DNA from: Clostridia bacterium
Lineage (GTDB): Bacteria > Bacillota > Clostridia > Christensenellales > Borkfalkiaceae
Direction: 5' to 3'
DNA: 64,000 nt
Assembly (NCBI GenBank): GCA_017507045.1
Contig: JAFWBP010000001.1
Location: 1 to 64,000, forward strand
A model generated the notes under the pieces. It searched no databases, was not told the origin of the DNA, and worked only from the letters and a program-made list of their open reading frames with translations. The position numbers and the translations under genes were made by a program. Shown here piece after piece: positions 23,605 to 30,569 of this stretch. How positions within the stretch are numbered: position 1 is the first letter of the stretch; every line of letters starts with the position of its first letter.

Positions 23605-24369
23605 TTAATGTTTACAATTCCCGCCCAAATTTGGGACAATGTGTATATTGCTTACATTTACGCCACATTCTTTCAAATCTTCATAAGTAATCAAATACTT
23701 TATGTTGTGCCTAATACAATTATCGTTATAATAATTAACAGCCCATTCCATTTTATTTAATACACTTGCATTTGTTAAATTACCACGTATGTTTAGCAAG
23801 ACATTAAATTTAAAAGTTCTTATTTTTTTCAACCATTCTTCTTTATTTTCAATAATACAAAATTGTATGTAGTCATAAAAATACAGTCCATCTTTATCTT
23901 GCACAATAGGTAATTTTTCATCATTTACCAACTCTAAGGCGGAGTTGTCTATTACCACACGAGGATAAACAGCATATTTGTTTTCTAACTCATAGGCTCG
24001 AACTAACGCTTTCCCATAAACAAAATTATCACTAAAATGCAAATCATCAACCACAACAGCTCCTCGTATAAATAGAGCCTTAGCAGTAAACATCAACTCC
24101 TCAATCTTATCTAATACTTCAATAATTTCTAAAACACATTGCTTAGGATTATCTTCATCAATTTCCCTACATATCAATATATTATCGGAGAAAATTTTAA
24201 ATTTAACATTTTCGTGTTGTTTGATTTCTTGAGTTATGCTTTTATAAAATAACCAAACCCAATCTAAAGCCCATTGTGAACCTATCTCAATTTTATGAGA
24301 AACGCCTAATAAATCAATAAATGCAACAACGCACTTTTTTTGTATTGGTAAACCTACATCATCAAACAT
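23605..24369 (-). CDS. Nucleotidyl-cyclase-fold-like protein (unassigned)
   Basis: 254 residues, AT-rich, unlike its neighbours. I do not recognise a named family, but the order of motifs recalls class III nucleotidyl cyclases: AFIDLLG (first metal Asp), KIFSDNILI (second metal Asp), ALFIRGAVV (Arg-Gly strand) and VYGKALVRAYELE (the G-x-x-V/A-x-x-A-x-x-L helix). Both candidate metal aspartates are present. This is a fold-level inference and enzymatic activity is not shown. It is the second gene of a leftward pair, 23 bp after the exonuclease gene. Signal peptide and membrane segments are absent. Cyclase-fold proteins serve in Pycsar defence, which makes the context interesting but does not prove it. 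Confidence 0.6.
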   Translation of the reverse strand: MFDDVGLPIQKKCVVAFIDLLGVSHKIEIGSQWALDWVWLFYKSITQEIKQHENVKFKIFSDNILICREIDEDNPKQCVLEIIEVLDKIEELMFTAKALFIRGAVVVDDLHFSDNFVYGKALVRAYELENKYAVYPRVVIDNSALELVNDEKLPIVQDKDGLYFYDYIQFCIIENKEEWLKKIRTFKFNVLLNIRGNLTNASVLNKMEWAVNYYNDNCIRHNIKYLITYEDLKECGVNVSNIHIVPNLGGNCKH

Positions 24370-24392
24370 TGATTTAACCTACTTTAATACTA

Positions 24393-25577
24393 TTATAAAA
24401 GACTCTTGATTGTTTGTAGTAATTTACATTTTTCATCATCACAAAACTCTCCATTATCTAAAAAGTTTTGTAAGGCATAAGCAACATCATTAAATTTTCC
24501 ACCTATAAGGTCAACAAAGTTTTCGTCACACCAATCTTGCAATTTGCTAATTTCATTAGGCGAAACAAAATCGTCTTCACATATTTTTTCTACCAAAATT
24601 AACAATTCATTGATTCTTTCATTTTCCGTCATTTGTGTTTCTCCTTTATTTTTCAACTTATCAGCAATCAAATCCATAAATACGTTTTCTGATAAGATTC
24701 TTATATCTTGTCCTTGAACAATATATTTTTCTGCTTTTTTATGCTTGGAACTTTTTTCATTTGATGAATAATCATAGTTCCCTAAAATCAAAAAGTTTGT
24801 GTCTTTCGTAACATTATCTTGACAAAAACCACCCAAATCTGCAACTATTTGCATTGCTTGTTTTCTTATTATTTGTAAAGCACCTGTAAATACGCAATTC
24901 TTTTTGTAAAACAAATGGTTTTCATCAAATGCTATATTATCAGTTGTTATGTTCCTTGCTTTTAATTTTTCACTCTTTTTAGGGGCAAATAATTCTTGTA
25001 ATTCAATTTTATTATTTACTAAATATCTTTTTATTTCTTCATAAACATTTTGTGTAATTTGACAATCTTGCAAAGCCCTATGATGACCAACAGTATCAAT
25101 ATTTAAAAAGGCACTAACTGTATCTAATTTATGATTATCTAAAGAAGTAAATAATCTTCTTGAAAGCCTTAATGTGTCAATAAAATCATTGAAAAACGGC
25201 TTGTTTAAAACTTGCATGGAGTTATCATATATAAAATTTATATCAAAATGCACATTGTGTCCTATAATAGTCATATCTGAAACAAATTCCATAAACTCTG
25301 GAAGAACTTTATCTATGCTTGGGGAATCTCTAAGCATATCGTTAGTAATTCCTGTTAATTGAACTATAAAATCAGAAACGGGTTTTGATGGCTTAACTAA
25401 TTTAGAAAAATTTGCGACACATTCTCCATTTATTACTTTAATAGCTCCTATTTCAATAATTTCATCAAAGAATGGGTCTAACCCTGTTGTTTCAATATCT
25501 AAAACAACATAGTCATTCAATGTATTGATTAACGACTTACCCTTAAATTGCCTACCACAATTATAAATTGTTATCAT
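24393..25577 (-). CDS. DEDDh 3'-5' exonuclease with BRCT domain
   Basis: 394 residues. Residues ~20-185 are a DnaQ-like exonuclease: VVLDIETTGL (ExoI, D-E), IIGHNVHFDINF (ExoII, D) and GHHRALQDCQIT (ExoIII, H-D), all four catalytic acidic residues plus His present. Residues ~225-310 form a BRCT domain like that of NAD-dependent ligase (FTGALQIIRKQAMQIVADLGG). A short helical tail with acidic residues follows. It should trim 3' ends, with BRCT giving DNA-end or partner binding. Low GC sets it apart from the host genes. It has its own promoter (25610-25638) and an AAAGGT ribosome site. Confidence 0.87.
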   Translation of the reverse strand: MITIYNCGRQFKGKSLINTLNDYVVLDIETTGLDPFFDEIIEIGAIKVINGECVANFSKLVKPSKPVSDFIVQLTGITNDMLRDSPSIDKVLPEFMEFVSDMTIIGHNVHFDINFIYDNSMQVLNKPFFNDFIDTLRLSRRLFTSLDNHKLDTVSAFLNIDTVGHHRALQDCQITQNVYEEIKRYLVNNKIELQELFAPKKSEKLKARNITTDNIAFDENHLFYKKNCVFTGALQIIRKQAMQIVADLGGFCQDNVTKDTNFLILGNYDYSSNEKSSKHKKAEKYIVQGQDIRILSENVFMDLIADKLKNKGETQMTENERINELLILVEKICEDDFVSPNEISKLQDWCDENFVDLIGGKFNDVAYALQNFLDNGEFCDDEKCKLLQTIKSLL

Positions 25578-25609
25578 TGTTTTACCTTTGTAAAAATTTT
25601 GGTAAGGTA

Positions 25610-25638
25610 ATTATAGCATAATTTTAGAAATTTTTCAA
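25610..25638 (-). promoter_or_regulatory. Sigma-A promoter of the exonuclease cassette
   Basis: On the minus strand TTGAAA (25633-25638), 17-bp spacer, TATAAT (25610-25615), with the start codon about 33 nt downstream. Confidence 0.82.
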
Positions 25639-25689
25639 TCCCTTATGGTATGCGTAAGCTAATAAAATGAACGAAATTTTATTTTTACA

Positions 25690-25857
25690 CACAAAATAAC
25701 ATAGTCACCCAAATTCCCTGTTTGGTTGTAGGACGTGTGCTTGTCTTAAACAAGTGAGTAAAAATAAGTGGAAAAGTTGTACCTCTTTTTCCCCCAAAAG
25801 TCACGGTAATTATACTTAGGTGGAATGGGGCGTGCGCTTGTATTATACAAGTCGGCT
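25690..25857. repeat. Pair of diverged direct repeats with small palindromes
   Basis: CTTGTCTTAAACAAG (25740-25754) and CTTGTATTATACAAG (25837-25851) are near-identical palindromes 97 bp apart. Each is preceded by CGTGYG and, further upstream, by AGTCAC. They may be two copies of a binding or recombination site. The rest of 25640-25870 shows no gene. Confidence 0.5.
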
Positions 25858-25871
25858 CCGCTTGAAAGAGC

Positions 25872-25912
25872 AAAAATCGAACCCCTCTCAAAAAGTGAGA
25901 GGGGTTCGATTT
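25872..25912 (-). terminator. Terminator of the tRNA-Glu transcript
   Basis: AAATCGAACCCCTCTC and its complement form a long stem; read leftwards it is followed by TTTTTGC. It lies 11 bp after the CCA end of the tRNA. Confidence 0.85.
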
Positions 25913-25922
25913 AGGTTTTTGT

Positions 25923-25997
25923 TGGTGACCTTGCCGGGAATCGAACCCGGGATTGCGCCGTGAGAGGGCGCCGTCTTAACCGCTTGACCACAAGGCC
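25923..25997 (-). tRNA. tRNA-Glu (CTC)
   Basis: 75 nt with encoded CCA. The acceptor stem GGCCTTG pairs with CAAGGTC (one G-T pair), the D arm is GTC ... GAC, and the anticodon stem GCGCC/GGCGC holds the loop CTCTCAC with anticodon CTC, reading GAG. The T arm is CCGGG-TTCGATT-CCCGG. It is the second unit of a leftward transcript that begins with a disrupted copy of itself. Confidence 0.96.
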
Positions 25998-26017
25998 ATA
26001 TTCAATTGCAATTCCCT

Positions 26018-26155
26018 CTTGCCGGGAATACTTCGTCGCTTAAGCTCCTCGTGAGCCGAAACGAGCATAAACGCATTCGTTAATCTCGCGCTCGGCTATC
26101 GAACCCGGGATTGCGCCTTGAGAGGGCGCCGTCTTAACCGCTTGACCACAAGGCC
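26018..26155 (-). pseudogene. Disrupted tRNA-Glu copy with a 70-nt T-loop insertion
   Basis: Positions 26155-26100 (leftwards) match the first 56 nt of the neighbouring tRNA-Glu with one difference (loop base 38, A for C). The match stops inside the T loop, is interrupted by 70 nt (26030-26099), then resumes for ATTCCCGGCAAG (26029-26018). The remainder of the acceptor strand and CCA are missing. The insert contains AGCCGA/TCGGCT arms and can fold. It cannot make a normal tRNA unless the insert is removed, and even then the acceptor stem is broken. Confidence 0.85.
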
Positions 26156-26175
26156 GCAATGAAGTTTACCTGCTG

Positions 26176-26204
26176 ATTATACCATATTCTCACGAGTCTT
26201 GCAA
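26176..26204 (-). promoter_or_regulatory. Promoter of the tRNA-Glu locus
   Basis: On the minus strand TTGCAA (26199-26204), 17-bp spacer, TATAAT (26176-26181). It lies directly before the disrupted copy, so both units would be co-transcribed. Confidence 0.82.
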
Positions 26205-26244
26205 CAATTTTTGCGCGTAATCAGCAAAAAATTTTCGGAGAAAT

Positions 26245-26430
26245 AAAAAAGACATCCGCCTGTGCCGCACTTCGAAAAAGGGTTAACCCGCTCTATGCAG
26301 GTGGGTGCGCCGCAGAGGGACATCGGACTTTCCGTATTCCGGTACAGACCTTGCCTAGTCCGCCTGACGCTCGCTCCCGTAGTTACTTTGTGGATTACGT
26401 ATTTCACGAACTCCGTACACTGCAGGTGTC
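26245..26430 (-). ncRNA. ssrS: Probable 6S RNA
   Basis: A transcript of about 186 nt is defined by a promoter (26437-26465) and a T run at 26245-26250. Its ends pair (5' GACACCTGC with 3' GCGGATGTC, one mismatch), enclosing an internal hairpin array and a 3' segment with GCGCACCCACCTGC and GGGTTAACCC. Length, closed terminal stem, large interior bubble and the ACCCACCT segment fit 6S RNA, which traps sigma-A holoenzyme in stationary phase. The assignment rests on remembered features, not on a covariance search. Confidence 0.65.
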
Positions 26431-26436
26431 GATTTT

Positions 26437-26465
26437 ATTATAGCAGAAACGCCCTCAAATAGCAA
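26437..26465 (-). promoter_or_regulatory. Promoter of the 6S-like RNA
   Basis: On the minus strand TTGCTA (26460-26465), 17-bp spacer, TATAAT (26437-26442); start predicted at 26430. Confidence 0.78.
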
Positions 26466-26556
26466 GGAAACGGGAGAGATTTTCTACGGGAATTTTTGGT
26501 ATAAAAAAGCAGTTGCAATGGGGCAACAGAGATTTTCACGAATTTCGAAAATTATC

Positions 26557-26584
26557 TTGCAAAATGAAAGAATCAGTGTATAAT
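26557..26584 (+). promoter_or_regulatory. Promoter of the HMA gene, predicted leaderless
   Basis: TTGCAA (26557-26562), 16-bp spacer, TATAAT (26579-26584). The ATG at 26591 is 6 nt past the -10, with no ribosome site between. Confidence 0.78.
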
Positions 26585-26590
26585 AGAATT

Positions 26591-26815
26591 ATGAAAAGAG
26601 TAATCGAGGTGAAAGACCTCTGCTGCAAAAGATGCGCTGAACGCGCAGAAAAAAAGCTGCGGCTTTTGGAGGGCGTAACGGGCGCTAAGGCGAACTTCAA
26701 GAAGGGCATCATCTTTGTTGAAACGAGCCTGCCGGATGCCGACCTCAAGGCATGCCTAGAGCTTGCAGGGTTTCCCGTTGTGGAAATTCGCGAGCGGAAG
26801 GGGATATTCGGGTAA
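26591..26815 (+). CDS. Stand-alone HMA metal-binding protein
   Basis: 74 residues, a single ferredoxin-like heavy-metal-associated domain. The metal loop is DLCCKRCAER, giving the CxxC pair with an additional Cys. It resembles a copper or other soft-metal chaperone of the CopZ type, but it is far from the copA operon and has no CsoR-type operator, so the metal and partner are unknown. Its basic C-terminus (IRERKGIFG) is unusual. The start codon lies where transcription should begin, so the mRNA is predicted to be leaderless. Confidence 0.82.
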   Translation: MKRVIEVKDLCCKRCAERAEKKLRLLEGVTGAKANFKKGIIFVETSLPDADLKACLELAGFPVVEIRERKGIFG

Positions 26816-26943
26816 ATGCAACCTCGGGCATGGTAGTGGCAAAATACGTCTACGATGCTTGGGGAAAGCATAAAATGCTCAATCCCGATGGCAGGGAAAA
26901 CACAAATAGCATCTTTTTTGGGAATATCAATCTCCTTCGCTTA
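26814..26943 (+). pseudogene. RHS/YD-repeat gene fragment
   Basis: In the frame overlapping the end of the HMA gene the DNA reads ATSGMVVAKYVYDAWGKHKM and then LNPDGRENTNSIFFGNINLL. This matches the core of RHS-repeat proteins, where VAKYVYDAWGK and GNINPxRYRGYYYD are characteristic. The frame then degrades and no start or flanking repeats remain. It is a relic of a polymorphic-toxin-type gene and marks this zone as a site of past gain and loss. Confidence 0.8.
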
Positions 26944-27004
26944 GCAATAATTCAAATTTTAATATTCAACATAAAAAATGGGCGGAGAAACGTTCGCAAA
27001 ACGC

Positions 27005-27033
27005 TTTACTTTTCTTATGGAAGGGGATATAAT
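27005..27033 (+). promoter_or_regulatory. Promoter of the T-box-ileS transcript
   Basis: TTTACT (27005-27010), 17-bp spacer, TATAAT (27028-27033). Start predicted near 27040, giving a leader of about 335 nt. Confidence 0.8.
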
Positions 27034-27039
27034 ATACGT

Positions 27040-27330
27040 ACAAGAGGTCACGAAATTCTGCTCTTTTTGATAGGGAACAGAATTTGTGCACATACGGCGC
27101 TTACAAAGGACGCGTCCGTTCCGTAAAACCGCTCAAAGAGAGTTCCCGTAAGGTGAGAGGGGAACAGCGGCACGGTGCGGGTATCACCTTTCAGCTTGCG
27201 AGGGGAATTGAGTAACTTCGCACGGTTTCGCGAACCGTTATCCTCGCGGCAAATGACGGTTTGTTTTGGTGGTTTTTTATGCGCGCCTGCGTTTTCCAAA
27301 CGCGAGCGCGTATTTTGTTTTTAGCCACAG
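27040..27330 (+). promoter_or_regulatory. T-box riboswitch, isoleucine-specific
   Basis: Stem I closes with AAAGG (27105-27109)/CCTTT (27187-27191), then CCG/CGG and ACCG/CGGT, and ends in GTTCCC/GGGGAAC with the AGAGAG segment. The specifier codon ATC (Ile) is at 27183-27185. Downstream come GAGTA and an ACGGTTTCGCGAACCGT hairpin (stem III), a TTTTGGTGGTTTTTT segment able to pair with an uncharged ACCA end, and a terminator (GCGTTT/AAACGC with outer CGCGC/GCGCG, then TATTTTGTTTTT). Uncharged tRNA-Ile would favour antitermination and ileS expression. The T-box sequence itself departs from the usual GGGTGGNACC. An unexplained hairpin AAATTCTG/CAGAATTT precedes stem I. Confidence 0.86.
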
Positions 27331-27373
27331 GAAGCGAACCGGTGAAAAGCGTAAAAAAGTGGAGGTATTCACG

Positions 27374-30300
27374 ATGTATAAAAAGGTAGAAACGTCGCTC
27401 GATTTCGTGGAGCGCGAGAAGGAGATCATCGCCTTCTGGAAAAAGAACAACGTCTTTGAAAAGTCCATTGAAAAGAACGAGGGCGGCGCGGAGTTTTCCT
27501 TCTTTGATGGCCCTCCCACGGCAAACGGAAAACCGCACATTGGGCACATTTTAACGCGCGTCATGAAGGACATGGTACCCCGCTATCAAACGATGAAGGG
27601 AAAGCACGTTCTTCGCAAGGCGGGCTGGGATACACACGGCCTGCCCGTGGAGCTTGAGGTGGAAAAAGTCCTCGGCATGGATGGCAAGCAGGATATCGAA
27701 AAGTATGGCATCGAGCCGTTCATCAAGCAGTGTAAGCAATCGGTTTGGAAGTACCAGAGCGAATGGGAAAAGATGTCTGATCGCGTGGGCTACTGGGTGG
27801 ATATGGATGAGCCTTACGTAACCTATCACGATAACTACATTGAATCGGAATGGTGGGCTCTCAAGGAGATGCACAAGAAGGGCCTGCTCTACAAGGGGCA
27901 CAAAATCGTGCCCTACTGCCCGCGCTGCGGCACGGCGCTTTCCTCGCACGAGGTTGCACAGGGATATAAGGACGTAAAAGAGACTTCCGCCGTTGCGCGC
28001 TTTCGGGTGATGGGAGCGGAAAATACTTATATTCTCGCCTGGACGACGACGCCCTGGACGCTCCCTTCCAACGTTGCGCTCTGCGTGAATCCGAATGAAG
28101 ATTACGTGGAAATTGCGGCGGAGGACGGCGCGCATTATATCCTCGCCGAGGCGCTCGTTCCCAAATTTTTCGAAAACTACGAAGTGGTGGAAAGAAGAAA
28201 GGGGAGCGAATATGAGGGTACCATGTACGAGCCACTCTTCGATTACGCGAAGGGAAGCTTTAAGGAAAAGGCGTGGTACATTGTTTGCGATACCTACGTT
28301 ACGCTCACCGACGGTACGGGCGTAGTGCACATTGCGCCTGCATTCGGCGAGGACGACTATAAAGTGGGCAAGCGCTATCGCCTTCCCGTGGTGCAGCTCG
28401 TGAACGAGCGCGGCTGTTTCGATGCGCGCTGCCCGGAAGTGGATGGGTTGTTCGCCAAGAAGGCGGATAAGCCGCTCATGAACTTGCTTGCTGAAAAGGG
28501 ATTGCTCTTCAAGAAGATTCCTTACGAGCATAGCTATCCGCACTGCTGGCGGTGCGATACGCCCCTTCTTTACTATGCGCGTGCAAGTTGGTTTGTTGAG
28601 GTTACGAAGGTAAAAGAAAGGCTGATTGCCAACAATCGCTCCGTGAATTGGATGCCCGAAAATATCAAAGAGGGGCGCATGGGGAACTTCCTTGAGAACG
28701 TGATCGATTGGGGGCTTTCGCGCGATCGTTATTGGGGCACGCCCCTGCCCGTTTGGGTATGTGAGGATTGCGGCGAGATCGAAGTGATCGGTTCGCGTGC
28801 AGAGCTTTGCGAGAAGACGGGTGCGCCCGAAACAATCGAACTGCATCGCCCTTACCTCGATGCGCTCACATGCACCTGCCCCAAGTGTAAGGGAAAAATG
28901 AAGCGCACGCCTGAGGTTATTGATTGCTGGTTTGATTCCGGGTCCATGCCGTTTGCACAATACCACTATCCCTTCGAGAACAAGGAGATCTTTGAAAAGA
29001 CGTTCCCTGCCGATTTCATCTCCGAAGCAGTTGATCAAACGCGCGGCTGGTTCTACACATTGCTCGTGATTTCCACCATTCTTTTCGATCGTGCGCCCTT
29101 CAAAAATTGCATCGTTTTAGGGCACGTTAACGATAAGGACGGCGTGAAAATGTCCAAGCATAAGGGCAACGTCGTCGATCCGTGGACGGTACTTGATAAG
29201 CAGGGTGCCGATGCCGTGCGCTGGTATTTCTATACGAACAGCGCACCGTGGATTCCTTCTCGCTTCTCTGCAGAAGCGGTTTCGGAGAGTCAGCGCAAAT
29301 TCCAAGGTACGCTGTGGAATACCTACGCGTTCTTCACCCTGTACGCGGATATCGATGGCTACGATCCTTCAAAGTTTGATTTAAAAGAATGCAAGCTCAC
29401 CCTCATGGATAAGTGGGTGCTCTCCAAACTCAACACGCTCGTGAAGAACGTGGATGCTTGGCTTGCGGAATATAATATCACCGACAGTGCGCGTGCCATT
29501 CAGGAATTTTCCGATGAGCTCTCCAACTGGTACGTGCGCAGAGGGCGCGATCGCTATTGGGGCAGTGAGATGACGGAGGATAAGGCGGCGGCATACACCA
29601 CGCTCTACACCGTGCTCGTAACCCTCTCCAAGCTCGTTGCACCCTACACGCCCTTCATGGCGGAGATGATCTATCAGAATCTCGTTCCGAATTTCTTCTC
29701 CGAAGAGCCGGTATCCGTTCACCTTTGCAACTATCCCGTTGCAGACATGGGGTACGTAGATTCCGCCTTAGAGGCAGGCATGGAGGACGTGCTCAAAATT
29801 GTAGAGCTTGGCAGAAGCGCACGAAACGGCTCCAACCTCAAGAACCGCCAACCTCTTGCCAAGATGCTCGTAGCTTCCGAACGCGAGCTTCGCCTTGCGG
29901 GCGAGCTCGAGGCGGTTGCGCTTGATGAGCTCAACGTGAAAGAGATGGTTCGCCTTGCGGGCGCGGATGATCTCGTGAGCTACAGCTTAAAGCCCCAGCT
30001 TCGTACGCTCGGCCCTAAGTACGGCAAGAAGCTCAGAGCAATCACTGAATTCTTGAATACCTGCAACGCGAAGGAAGTTGTGAATGCGGTGAAGGGCGGC
30101 GGCGCGTATAACGTTGATCTCGATGGCGAAGTGGTGCTCACGGAAGAGGATCTGCAGATCTTTACCTCGTCGGCAGAAGGCTACGCCACGGCGCAGAGCT
30201 ACGGTGTAACCGTTGCGCTTGATACCGCACTCACCGAAGATCTTCTCGATGAGGGAACGGAACGCGAACTGGTTTCCAAGATCCAAACGATGAGAAAGGA

Positions 30301-30493
30301 AGCAGGTTTCGAAGTGACTGATCGAATTGCGGTATATCATGTCGCTACAGGGCGGGCAAAAAAGATGTTAGAGCGCGCGGCCTTCGCTTCCGATGTGCTT
30401 GCAGAAAGAATTGAAGAAGGCCCGGCTGAGGGCTTTAGCAAAAAGCTCGATATCAACGGCGATGAAGCCACGCTCACCATCGTAAAGCTTTAA
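27374..30493 (+). CDS. ileS: Isoleucyl-tRNA synthetase, type 2
   Basis: 1039 residues. Class I synthetase with PPTANGKPHIGH (HIGH motif), the CP1 editing domain (WTTTPWTLPSNVALC), DSGSMPFAQYHYPFENK, KMSKHKGN (KMSKS loop) and an anticodon-binding C-terminal domain. Length, the N-terminus YKKVETSLDFVEREKEII and lack of the C-terminal zinc finger of type 1 enzymes place it with the eukaryote-like IleS2 group, whose members are often naturally mupirocin-resistant (general knowledge, not tested here). GGAGG precedes ATG 27374. Expression is under the isoleucine T-box. Confidence 0.96.
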   Translation: MYKKVETSLDFVEREKEIIAFWKKNNVFEKSIEKNEGGAEFSFFDGPPTANGKPHIGHILTRVMKDMVPRYQTMKGKHVLRKAGWDTHGLPVELEVEKVLGMDGKQDIEKYGIEPFIKQCKQSVWKYQSEWEKMSDRVGYWVDMDEPYVTYHDNYIESEWWALKEMHKKGLLYKGHKIVPYCPRCGTALSSHEVAQGYKDVKETSAVARFRVMGAENTYILAWTTTPWTLPSNVALCVNPNEDYVEIAAEDGAHYILAEALVPKFFENYEVVERRKGSEYEGTMYEPLFDYAKGSFKEKAWYIVCDTYVTLTDGTGVVHIAPAFGEDDYKVGKRYRLPVVQLVNERGCFDARCPEVDGLFAKKADKPLMNLLAEKGLLFKKIPYEHSYPHCWRCDTPLLYYARASWFVEVTKVKERLIANNRSVNWMPENIKEGRMGNFLENVIDWGLSRDRYWGTPLPVWVCEDCGEIEVIGSRAELCEKTGAPETIELHRPYLDALTCTCPKCKGKMKRTPEVIDCWFDSGSMPFAQYHYPFENKEIFEKTFPADFISEAVDQTRGWFYTLLVISTILFDRAPFKNCIVLGHVNDKDGVKMSKHKGNVVDPWTVLDKQGADAVRWYFYTNSAPWIPSRFSAEAVSESQRKFQGTLWNTYAFFTLYADIDGYDPSKFDLKECKLTLMDKWVLSKLNTLVKNVDAWLAEYNITDSARAIQEFSDELSNWYVRRGRDRYWGSEMTEDKAAAYTTLYTVLVTLSKLVAPYTPFMAEMIYQNLVPNFFSEEPVSVHLCNYPVADMGYVDSALEAGMEDVLKIVELGRSARNGSNLKNRQPLAKMLVASERELRLAGELEAVALDELNVKEMVRLAGADDLVSYSLKPQLRTLGPKYGKKLRAITEFLNTCNAKEVVNAVKGGGAYNVDLDGEVVLTEEDLQIFTSSAEGYATAQSYGVTVALDTALTEDLLDEGTERELVSKIQTMRKEAGFEVTDRIAVYHVATGRAKKMLERAAFASDVLAERIEEGPAEGFSKKLDINGDEATLTIVKL

Positions 30494-30511
30494 AGGCAAA
30501 CTTTTTTCTAC

Positions 30512-30554
30512 AAAAAAACCCGCCATGCGAATATTCCGCAGGGCGGGGTTTTTT
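30512..30554. terminator. Bidirectional terminator ileS/pepV
   Basis: AAAAAACCCGCC and GGCGGGGTTTTTT with an internal TGCG/CGCA stem, between convergent genes. Confidence 0.88.
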
Positions 30555-30569
30555 AATTGAATCAGTGCT

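Noticed and set aside
23560-25997. Intact integrative element using tRNA-Glu
   Set aside because: No integrase gene is present and I found no copy of the tRNA 3' end at the far border near 23.4-23.6 kb.
26030-26099. The 70-nt insert as a tRNA intron
   Set aside because: Bacterial tRNA introns are group I or II and far longer, usually in the anticodon loop. Here the acceptor end is also lost, so removal would not restore a tRNA.
26752-27126. A 124-residue gene over the RHS fragment
   Set aside because: It starts inside the HMA gene in another frame, only about 43 codons are RHS-like, and the remainder is AT-rich noise running through the ileS promoter.
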